From contig CP136061.1 of the NCBI GenBank assembly GCA_032622095.1, positions 93,493,345 through 93,557,344 of the forward strand: DNA of 64,000 nucleotides, in the 5' to 3' direction. The notes beneath the pieces were generated by a model, which was not told where the DNA came from, did no database searches, and was given only the letters and a program-made list of their open reading frames with translations. Shown here one piece after another: positions 56,385 to 64,000 of this stretch. This DNA is from Siphonodentalium dalli (Eukaryota > Mollusca > Scaphopoda > Gadilida > Siphonodentaliidae). The stretch's first letter is position 1. Every line of letters starts with the position of its first letter. Made by a program: the position numbers and the translations under genes.

Positions 56385-57002
56385 TTATAACATGAAAATC
56401 CTAGTCATAGCAGTTATATTTTGTCTGCAAACTGGACATTTCTCTAAACCAATCGCACACATGTCACACGCACAGACATGTGAACACGGAAGAAAACATA
56501 TATTTTTAGCCCCTTCCAGACATATAATACATTGGTCAATAGGTGTAATCTCGTGCGTAGAAACATCCATTGATGTAATAGGAATAGCTGCGTCCGGAGT
56601 ATCCTGTCTGTCATTTTCCTCATAATGCAGTAGCCTGTCTATTTCACTCTCACTCAACCCCACTGTAAAACTCATAGCCTCGGGTTGATCTCCCTTGACA
56701 AAATCAAAGAATCGTATGAGACTGCATCGGGGATAATGCTTCCTATGTTCTTCCATAGGGCTCTCCCCAATCTCCCATTTGAATAAACCCCCTCCACATT
56801 GAAAACATTTGACCCTGTCTTCACAACCTATATAATATAACCCCGCTTCTGCCATTTTTTCTGCAGGTATCACATCATTCCAACCCTCATACGTTAGTAA
56901 TCTCGAACTTTTAGCACCCATGTCTGGTTGCCTAGGTATAACTTTTGGAAATATTCCATAATATGTAGTCCAGCACAAATCAGAAAATGGTGGGATATCC
57001 AT
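56385..57002 (-). CDS. BIR-RING inhibitor-of-apoptosis protein
   Basis: 205 residues. The BIR domain (about 33-97) shows the zinc pattern: KCFQCGGGLFKWE, then EEHRKHYPRC. The C-terminal RING (about 158-195) reads CIICLEGAKNICFLPCSHVC then CPVCR. This pairing is the architecture of cellular and baculoviral IAPs, which bind caspases or pro-death proteins and ubiquitinate them. Here it probably keeps the host cell alive during element activity. It is likely captured from a host. Intact. Separated from the next gene by a ~500-bp region holding a 126-bp tandem duplication, which may contain its promoter. Confidence 0.92.
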   Translation of the reverse strand: MDIPPFSDLCWTTYYGIFPKVIPRQPDMGAKSSRLLTYEGWNDVIPAEKMAEAGLYYIGCEDRVKCFQCGGGLFKWEIGESPMEEHRKHYPRCSLIRFFDFVKGDQPEAMSFTVGLSESEIDRLLHYEENDRQDTPDAAIPITSMDVSTHEITPIDQCIICLEGAKNICFLPCSHVCACDMCAIGLEKCPVCRQNITAMTRIFML

Positions 57003-57121
57003 GTTTTTTTTTGTTTTTTTAATAACATGAAGTATAAAGTTTCCTTATAGAATTGACAATATTTTTAGTACGTATTTGACGACTATATAAAAAAGGGGTA
57101 TTTCACTGCAGCACTATTGGT

Positions 57122-57376
57122 CAAATCACGTTTTTACACAGTGTGAAATATATACTAAAATGCACTTACAACTTTTCTGAAATACGTCATTTCTAAAACG
57201 TCTATTAGAGGTTTATGAAACGTCCATTTCCACCAATGAACCGGATGCCAAATCACGTTTTTACAGAGTGCGAAATATATACTAAAATGCACTTAAAACT
57301 TTTCTCAAATACGTCATTTCTAAAACGTCTATTAGAGGTTTATGAAACGTCCATTTCCACCAATGAACCGGATGCC
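57122..57376. repeat. Tandem duplication (two ~127-bp units) upstream of IAP gene
   Basis: CAAATCACGTTTTTACA-GAG to CCACCAATGAACCGGATGC is present twice (57,122-57,248 and 57,249-57,375) with few differences. A TATATAAAAAAGG lies at about 57,086 on the plus strand. This is probably non-coding regulatory DNA. Confidence 0.85.
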
Positions 57377-57509
57377 AAATGACACATATTTTTATACCCA
57401 ATTGCATCATTTTTTTTTAAAAACGATTATTAGAACTTTTTAAATGGTTCAAATAATGACGGTATTTTTGTGTTGCAATAAATACAAAATCATTTCAATT
57501 CATATAATT

Positions 57510-57767
57510 TTATTTCGTAAGCCATTTAGATGTTAATACATTCTTCCTAAGTCCAGGTGGAATCCCTTTATCCCTATTTTGTCCATTTATTTTGGCAGGT
57601 AGCGTATTTTCCACTGGTATTTTAGGTATATGACTCTGCTCTGGCGTCCTTTCTTTGGCAGTTTCCCCGTTATCATTGATGATAGGTGGTGACACTTCTG
57701 GGCAATTTCTGATCAAATGTTGATATTTTTCATATGGTATTAAGATATTTTTACCAAACACAGACAT
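57510..57767 (-). CDS. Small Polinton protein, unknown function
   Basis: 85 residues, starting MSVFGKNILIPYEKYQHLI. The middle is Pro/Glu/Asn-rich and probably disordered, and the end is IPPGLRKNVLTSKWLTK. An (L/I)(V/I)PY-x-KYxxL start and a PPG near the end resemble a short protein often seen beside the ATPase in Polintons, as I recall. Its stop and start are spaced by one base from the neighbouring gene, so it probably belongs to the same packed block. Function unknown. Confidence 0.6.
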   Translation of the reverse strand: MSVFGKNILIPYEKYQHLIRNCPEVSPPIINDNGETAKERTPEQSHIPKIPVENTLPAKINGQNRDKGIPPGLRKNVLTSKWLTK

Positions 57768-57768
57768 A

Positions 57769-58077
57769 TTATATATCTCTCAGAGGAATGAGTCTTAGTA
57801 AACTTTTGACTGCTTCTGGATTTCTTTTAAGAACAGACTTCTTTCTTCGTACTCCTAGCTTATTGTCCGCTAATTGTCTATATATACTCTTATAGGGAAC
57901 TATTGTGTCCAATGAAATAGTTAGTACACCTCGTATAACATTGATGGCTATTTCCGCTATAGCTCTGACTTGATCATATGATGAAGAATAAATGAGCGCC
58001 TTTAGTTGACTTTTAGAATCGGTTGATGCAAGCAGATACAAAAAATCCAAATTGTCTTTCACTAATTGACTAGCCAT
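57769..58077 (-). CDS. Conserved-type Polinton protein, helical and basic C-terminus
   Basis: 102 residues. The N-terminal half is helical (DNLDFLYLLASTDSKSQLK) followed by AIAEIAINVIRGVLTI. The C-terminal half is basic (YRQLADNKLGVRRKKSVLKR). The pattern ECALN-x-GN-x-LT then KK-x-LRxLADKK-x-x-x-KKK is, from memory, a widespread small Polinton protein of unknown role; this copy fits it loosely. It begins just after the ATPase gene on the minus strand (9 bases) and ends one base before the next gene. Confidence 0.65.
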   Translation of the reverse strand: MASQLVKDNLDFLYLLASTDSKSQLKALIYSSSYDQVRAIAEIAINVIRGVLTISLDTIVPYKSIYRQLADNKLGVRRKKSVLKRNPEAVKSLLRLIPLRDI

Positions 58078-58086
58078 TTTTCCCCC

Positions 58087-58746
58087 TTATAAAGTTTTGT
58101 ATATAATAGGATATTCCCCGGGAAATATATCGGTTCTCACACGGAATTCCTCTTCAGCATTCGTGGTCAAGTCTACCACCAGATAACCAAATCTTCTTGA
58201 GATAACCGTATCCATATAGACATCAGGGAGAAATCGTGTTTTCCCGGGAAATAATTGCTGGCCCAAATATCGTATTTGGGCTCAATCTCTTGGACTTTTT
58301 AACAGAACCAGATAGGAGGCATTGAGAGCTATGGTCCTAGCTGATGAACCACGTTGAAAAGAATTTTGTAGTATTATTATTACTGACAAGTTTTTATGGT
58401 GACATGTTTGGGTGAATGCACACTCTATATCAGAATTGTTTAATACTTTATGCCCCAAATCATCTAGAATTATGAGCGTGGGTTGACCATCAGCAAATTT
58501 TTCTAAAAGTTTTGTACTGGGCATTCCTTCATTAAACGTAATATTCGGAATTGTTTTTTTCATTTCATCGTATAATAATTGATATGCACCAAAACAGTAT
58601 AGAATTTTGCGCGGTGGGTCTCTTTCAATTATTGCTTGTATATTCCTCAGAAATTTAAACACCCATTGTGTTTTGCCGGATTTGGTAGCCCCAGAAATAA
58701 TATAACTCGAATTCGCCTCAAATTGAATAAGCGCCATTGTTAACAT
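58087..58746 (-). pseudogene. Genome-packaging ATPase (FtsK/HerA type), interrupted by one stop
   Basis: This is the ATPase that would load element DNA into capsids. Walker A is GATKSGKTQW (near residue 20) and Walker B is TLIILDDL (near 93). A glutamine-bearing VIIILQNSF strand follows, a typical sensor position. In-frame TGA at 58,282-58,284 comes after SYLVLLKSPRD. The same frame continues to a stop at 58,087-58,089 with sequence typical of the C-terminal third (LGQQLFPGK, FGYLVVDL, RVRTDIFPG). A C-to-T change in a CpG-containing codon is the simplest explanation for the TGA. Start is probably the second Met (ALIQFEANSS), as the first lies only three codons upstream. Without readthrough, the product lacks its C-terminal third. 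Confidence 0.88.
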
Positions 58747-59573
58747 TCACATAAAAACTATTTTGTTCCCTTATTACTTATCAATCGATAACACACCCGC
58801 TGTATATAGCGACACCTCTGATATCACATAGCTCTATGGATATGATAAACACGACTGTGGTGCGCTGCGACGTACTGTCATTATAATTAATTTGTTTACA
58901 TTTGACCTCCAATTAAAATAGGGCACCTGCGCTTAGATGGGACATAATTGCATAAACCATTCGAACATACCATATTCGACCTTGGTGTGTACACCTGCCG
59001 CTACTGAGGAACAATCAACCGCAATTAACAATAGATACTAGCATAAACCATTAGAAAAGCCATATTGGCGTTTACACCTGTGGCTACTTCATTTTTTTTT
59101 GCTCTTGACATCGGAAACAGACAGACTTAGGTGTAATTAAATAATTGCTTGATCCAGATTATTATATCTGTGAAATCATTACTGGATAGATTATACATGG
59201 AGGTCAATAGGATTTTGACACAATGGAAGTATTGCCCTAAATAATCGACTTAACCGCAGGAGAATTATGGGTAACTTTTCAGTCGGCAATATGGCTTGTT
59301 GCCATTCAACGGAAAGCTCTCGTTTTCTTTTTATTTTTCATACCGAAGTGAGACACATTCTCTTTATACTAATGTTTACGATTCGCGCGCCTCAGATAAA
59401 CGAGGGAAAAATTGTGGCGGGATTATTAACAAGGCGTCAGCACGTGGTCTAACCAGGTGACTATGCAGGTGCACGCTTCCATTGTTCCAGGATAGCGTGG
59501 TTTTTCATACCGAAGTGAGACACATTCTCTTTATACTAATGTTTACGATTCGCGCGCCTCAGATACACGAGGG
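58747..59573. other. Polinton right arm: non-coding, with repeat fragments
   Basis: It holds the ATPase promoter region (CTATATACAG-like box near 58,811, minus strand). A ~98-bp fragment at about 59,228-59,325 matches the outer arm of the 5.1-7.4 kb element. A ~126-bp segment at 59,334-59,459 is duplicated at 59,501-59,626, overlapping the terminal repeat. No gene. Confidence 0.7.
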
Positions 59574-59952
59574 AAAAATTGTGGCGGGATTATTAACAAG
59601 GCGTCAGCACGTGGTCTAACCAGGTGCACTATTCCATTGTTTTCAAAATGTCCAAACACCTGCACGATTCCATTGTTCTCAAAAGGTGGCCATTGTTGGA
59701 TCCAATAAGGAGGAGTTTCAACACCCTATCATATAATTAAAGCGACTTTAATTAAAACCTATCAAATAATTAAGAACGAAAAGGAGGGGCTTCATTAATT
59801 CATTCTACCTATCATATAAGTGAGAAGGAAAAGGAGGGGCTCTAATACAATAAGGACCCATAATAAACCCCTACCATTGGCCCTCAATAGGATGAAACAA
59901 AGGGGGAAAAAATCGATAGAATTGCCCGGATAGCGCCACGGTTACTACTACT
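59574..59952. repeat. Polinton right terminal inverted repeat
   Basis: Reverse complement of 41,880-42,281, minus a ~26-bp segment. The outermost triplet AGT is present once more than on the left. Confidence 0.93.
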
Positions 59953-59958
59953 GTGGTT
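59953..59958. repeat. Target-site duplication, right copy
   Basis: gtggtt, identical to 41,874-41,879. Confidence 0.9.
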
Positions 59959-61859
59959 GTTTAACAGACGTTTATAAAATGTATGTTTCTTCACATGAAC
60001 TCACTTCGAAAGTATTGAGTCCCCTTAATGTTTTCTGAATTGGTCGTTATTCGATGTTTTTAGGGTACTAATTTATCCAGGTGCCCAAAACTGGTATTTG
60101 TTTGTCAAGTTGGGAAAATCTCGTCTGTAATTTAATTGGTATTATTTTGATGGTGTCGTTTGATTCAATCAATTTGAGACAATGGTTGATATATAGAGAA
60201 CCTACAGCCTTTGGTTGAATACAGAAATATCTCATGAGTGTCTGGAAAGAAATATCGAATTTTCACTCGCAGCTGAGCCTTCTCAAGTTAAATTATATTG
60301 CATGTGTATATATGTCACCAATTTACTTTTGTATATATATATATATTGTACCATAATGATCTCCATATTTGGAGGAATAAACATATCTCTCTCGCACTGG
60401 TCAGAGCTGCATTCTGCGTGATAAGTACCGGCCACCCATCAAAAACGCCGAATTTCTTACCACACTTGAGTCACTCTATCAACCAAGCGATCACAAAGTG
60501 ATATGCAATCATCTTTAGTTTTCACAAGACGGACATTCAAAGACGCATGGACATTAAACCGACCATGGTTGAATTATGACAATGTGAAGAAAGCAATGTT
60601 TTGTAAAGTGCATTGACGCCGGTATATAAGCAATTTGTTCGTAACACAGGCTGTTTTAATTTGGAGAAAGATTACGTCACTCTGCACGAAGCAGCAAAAG
60701 GTCATTATTAATTTTTACATTTAATCCCCTAATCCCCCATTCAGCCCATTGTCTGTCTGGTTTCTCACAGCGCGCCTGCACAATGCATGTTTGTGATGAC
60801 ATTGTATTTATGACGGTCGAGGTTTATGAGCACCAAGCGTAAGACAATAGCTTAATCAGCTAAATGTGAATCACGACAGATATTTTGTGGCTATTTGTCG
60901 TCAATACCGATACAGTCAAAATAATATGCATGCTTTTATGACAGATTGTAATTTGACAATTAAAAAATAATGACATTAAGAAGGACAATCCCGGGTTACC
61001 GCCGCCCCCCCCCCCCCCACCCCCACAATCACTCTTTCACATAAAGATTAATAATTTTTTAATAAATGATATATATAAAAATACTTCTAGTTCATCAAAA
61101 TTATTTAAATTATTGTGTATTTTACCTGTGTCTGTTAGATTTTACGTTTTAGTCATTAATTGTGAACCGACCAGAAAACGATGATTTAATTTGGCCAAAG
61201 TTTTTTTTAATTTGGCTAATGAAATTTTCATTTGGCTAAACTTTTGGCTAAAAAAAATTTCGGTCCAGCGTGAACACTGCTTGAGTGTCGACAGTGTCTG
61301 TTTCAACCTTACGCGCGTGTGATTTTCTTCTGAAAGTTTTTCGCCAGTTTTTCTTCTGCCTTCTACTTATGGTGGTTCTCTGTGAAATGACGGATTAACT
61401 TAGAAGAAATAGCTCTTGTTTCGAATAAGGTTATACGTGGGTTATAACCGATACGTTTACAGACAATTTACTATAATATAACGGGCGGTTATAGAATTTG
61501 TTTTCAAATGTTTCGCTCGCGTAAACCACCGGCGGGCGACAATAAAATATGACGAAACCTACAGTGAAATAACGAAATCGTATTTCACTGTAAGAGATAC
61601 ACACGAAGATCTACGTTTCTGTCATTTCTCGCAATTTTATAGGCAAGTATATATAATAAAATGTAAATTGGACAGAATGGTGCTTATTGAATTTAATTGA
61701 CAGATGCCTGTGAATGGCATCAACTGTCTCAAGTTGATTGAACAATTGACTCATATGAACGGGAAGCAAAGTCAATCGCAGTTTCGGCGAACCTGCGCAT
61801 GCATGTGTAACAACACACAAGTGATACCATGCATGGGGTGACGACCAATTCGGCTTTAA
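59959..61859. other. Intergenic DNA right of the Polinton
   Basis: Contains a C-run at about 61,003-61,017 and a short run of ATTTGGCTAA-like repeats (about 61,190-61,250). No gene or RNA recognised. Confidence 0.45.
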
Positions 61860-62100
61860 AGACGCATAATCCGAATTAACGCTCGCAAATTACTATTTCC
61901 TTGGCTTCGGGGGTAAAAAAAAAAAATTATTTGAGTCGAGGAACCCACCCATCAAAGCTCAGAGTGATCAGATATCCATGTTTGAAATCTATTATTTTTC
62001 ACCACCAATAAATTAAGTGGCCCAGTAAACAGTCGACGAGAAGACTTGTTCTGACCAAATTGCGGATGAAGATGGATAACTCTAAAATCAAGTGGCTTTT
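61860..62100 (+). repeat. Dispersed repeat, copy related to 36.5-36.7 kb
   Basis: It runs from ATAATCCGAATTAACGCTC through CTTCGGGGGT, GAGTCGAGGAACCCACC and GCTCAGAGTGATCAGAT to GATGGATAACTCTAAAATCA. It matches 36,491-36,740 in reverse complement, and its first part matches the end of the window (63,901-64,000). Confidence 0.8.
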
Positions 62101-63277
62101 TGTGTCCGATATTTGACAAACCGGCAAAATTTCGTTGAACAAACTTTGAATAAATAACAGGTTTTAGGCAATTGTGTACTAATGTTGACTGTGGTTAGCA
62201 TTATTTTTGGGTAATTACTCGATTCTGATAAATGAAGCTGCATTTAAAAAAAAAAATTGTTGTTGGAATCTGATGAAATGGGGACCATCGAATCGGATTG
62301 AATACCTTTAATGTTGGCTGTTAGTTCCGTAAGCTATCTATGGTTAGGTTATAGCTCAATAAGCTTATCTATTCATCACAATGCATGTTTACACTGACAC
62401 TCCGGGGGATGGATAGGTATTTGGTCATAGGTATGAGTCAACAATAAGCGTAGACTTATGGAAATGGTGTTATTAGCTTACTTTGGTCCTCACTTGGCAG
62501 CCATATCTTACCATATATTATAGCTAGATATAGCTATTATATAGACATGCATACCATTTAAATTATGCTATACTGTACAAATTAGCACATGTATACCATA
62601 TATGACGACTCATAACTTATGCTGAAGCTTCTAGACTGGTATTCTTATACTTTCATGTTGTTATATAGGATTAAAATATAGTCCTATAAAGCACACAAAT
62701 TTTCATAGTAATGTGATACATATATATGTGTACCTAATATTGATTTTTGATCTATATCCAACTGACCATGTCCTTTTAAGACTGGACAGTCTTCGTAATT
62801 GAACCAATCATAAGTATTGGGGACCACTATGGAAATAAGAGGGATTGGTTTGTCCTTCTTTAAGTGTTATCCCTGGTAATGATATATTTAATTATAGAGG
62901 CTGACCAGTATTAATAATAAAATTTATTAATATTAATACCACCGACTAACCATATTAAAACCTTATTGGTTAAATCTTTTTTTTTATTATAAATACACAT
63001 TAGATAGTGAGCTCACAGAGATATGTTAATGTCGACCGCTTTTCCATATAAAAGTATTTACATTGCTTTTTCAATATGTATACATTTGTCAACTTTGTAT
63101 AAATTGTATAGATATATATCATTGCCATTAAATAATCTAACTAAATCTAACTATACAAATTTACATTGGACAATGCTATTGGCGAACCGGTGCAGATTTC
63201 ACTTATGCGTACCTCCAAGAAAGAAAATGTCTGCAGTTTCAAGAATACGTTTTTTTTTTACCCAACGGAGAACATAG
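62101..63277. other. Intergenic DNA
   Basis: About 62,262-62,320 repeats the segment at 832-896. Otherwise AT-rich with no supported gene. Confidence 0.45.
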
Positions 63278-63285
63278 ACATAGTT

Positions 63286-63747
63286 ATGGAATCCTATTAG
63301 GGCCACTTGCTAATGGCGCTTTCGGCGCTTTCGGTGCGATGCGCCGAAAGCGACAAAAAGTGCGCCATTAGTAACGCGCCGAAAGCACCGAAAGCGCCGA
63401 AAGCGACAAAATATGCGCCGTTACGGCGCACTATTTGTCGCTTTCGGCGCACTTTTTGTCGCTTTCGGCGCGCGCGCCGAAAGCGACAAAATGTGCGATA
63501 TTAGCGCATGTTTCGGCGCGCGCCGAAAGCGCCATTAGGCATACTATTAGGTCCACTCCCTAATGGCGCGCGCCGGAAGCGACAAAAAGTGCGCCATTAG
63601 GGTATGTTTCGGCGCGCGCCGAAAGCGCCGAAAGCGACAAAAAGTGCGCCGATCGGTGCACATTTTGTCGCTTTCGGCGCATCGCTCCGAAAGCGACAAA
63701 AAGTGCGCTGAAAGCGCCATTAGCAAGTGGCCCTAATAGGATTCCAT
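63286..63747. repeat. Fold-back element made of GGCGCTTTCGGCGC hairpins
   Basis: Terminal inverted repeats start ATGGAATCCTATTAGGGCCA (left), with the complement at 63,710-63,747. The interior is almost entirely built from GCGCCGAAAGCG and AGCGACAAAAAGTGCGCC in alternating orientation, so it can fold into many stems. Flanks acatagtt (63,278-63,285) and acatagta (63,748-63,755) match at 7 of 8 bases, suggesting an 8-bp hAT-like target duplication. No transposase. Confidence 0.85.
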
Positions 63748-63900
63748 ACATAGTAGCTTTAAAGAGATTAGAGTTGTCCTCCATTCCACGGATTTGACAG
63801 TGGTTATCGACTTGACAGTGTTGCTGCGAAATATGACAAATATTACAAAGCTTTCGATGCAATGTTCGTTTCCATTATAAACATATATACATGTATTAAA

Positions 63901-64000
63901 GATGAATAATCCGAATTAACGCTCCCAAATGAATATTTCTTTTGCTTCGGGGTGAAAAATATTTGATTTGAGTCGAGGAAAGCTCAGAGTGATCAGATGT
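63901..64000 (+). repeat. Dispersed repeat, start of another copy (runs off window)
   Basis: Matches the first half of 61,860-62,100 (CGAATTAACGCTC, TTGCTTCGGGG, GAGTCGAGGAA, CTCAGAGTGATCAGAT), with an internal deletion. Confidence 0.8.

Larger units (their letters stand above)
41880..59952. mobile_element. Polinton/Maverick element, 18,073 bp, both ends present
   Basis: Long terminal inverted repeats, an exact 6-bp target duplication and the core gene set (family B polymerase, integrase, packaging ATPase, major and minor capsid proteins) identify it. Termini begin AGTAG and end CTACT. The left end has AGTAGTAACC, the right end (read inward) AGTAGTAGTAACC, one extra triplet. Left-arm genes and the capsid-to-ATPase block are on the minus strand; the polymerase is on the plus strand. 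Extra cargo: PC4-like, TBP-like, BIR-RING and a SUMO-interaction-like acidic protein. The usual adenovirus-type protease was not found. Known biology: Polintons combine a self-synthesising transposon and a virus-like life style. This copy has at least two disabling mutations. Confidence 0.96.

Noticed and set aside
63286-63747. Frames rich in Arg and Ala
   Set aside because: They are translations of the GGCGCTTTCGGCGC fold-back element.

Overview
This is eukaryotic, almost certainly invertebrate-animal, nuclear DNA. The evidence is GT-AG introns, a Toll-like receptor of animal architecture, two decayed LINE retrotransposons, fold-back repeats, satellite arrays and a complete Polinton/Maverick virus-like transposon. 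A marine invertebrate such as a mollusc or other lophotrochozoan is plausible, but the species cannot be fixed from the sequence. No tRNA, rRNA or CRISPR locus was recognised.

Layout. From 1 to 11.2 kb there is gene-poor, AT-rich DNA with dispersed repeats and inverted-repeat elements. At 11.2-14.4 kb a 5'-truncated LINE lies between two 279-bp direct repeats that look identical. At 14.4-18.3 kb there is mostly unique DNA with one strong inverted repeat. At 18.3-28.8 kb modular repeats are joined head to tail at CTAG-type junctions, and many contain 122-bp units with a GCGCATGCGC palindrome. At 28.85-30.78 kb there is a ~245-bp satellite with a ~489-bp higher-order period, rich in TCAAGGTCA. 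A decayed L1/Tx1-like LINE fills about 30.79-35.47 kb. A full-length, intact-looking Toll-like receptor lies at 37.11-39.49 kb, followed by degenerate pieces of a second copy of its TIR end. At 60-64 kb there are more repeats, including a fold-back element built from GGCGCTTTCGGCGC blocks.

The centrepiece is an 18.07-kb Polinton at 41,880-59,952, with ~0.38-kb terminal inverted repeats and an exact 6-bp target duplication (gtggtt). It encodes a protein-primed-type family B DNA polymerase in eight exons on the plus strand. A compact minus-strand block carries a packaging ATPase, two small conserved-looking proteins, a BIR-RING inhibitor-of-apoptosis protein, a small membrane protein, a TATA-binding-protein (TBP)-like protein, a chromodomain integrase, the penton-like minor capsid, a small basic protein and the hexon-like major capsid. 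Two left-arm minus-strand genes encode a protein with two PC4-like domains and a spliced acidic protein with SUMO-interaction-like motifs. I could not find the usual cysteine protease.

The notable point is that one virus-like element carries relatives of two host RNA polymerase II initiation factors (TBP and PC4), a possible SUMO-binding protein and an anti-apoptotic protein. This suggests a package for steering host transcription and survival. This copy is damaged: there is a frameshift in the polymerase, a stop in the ATPase and a probable frameshift at the start of the TBP-like gene.
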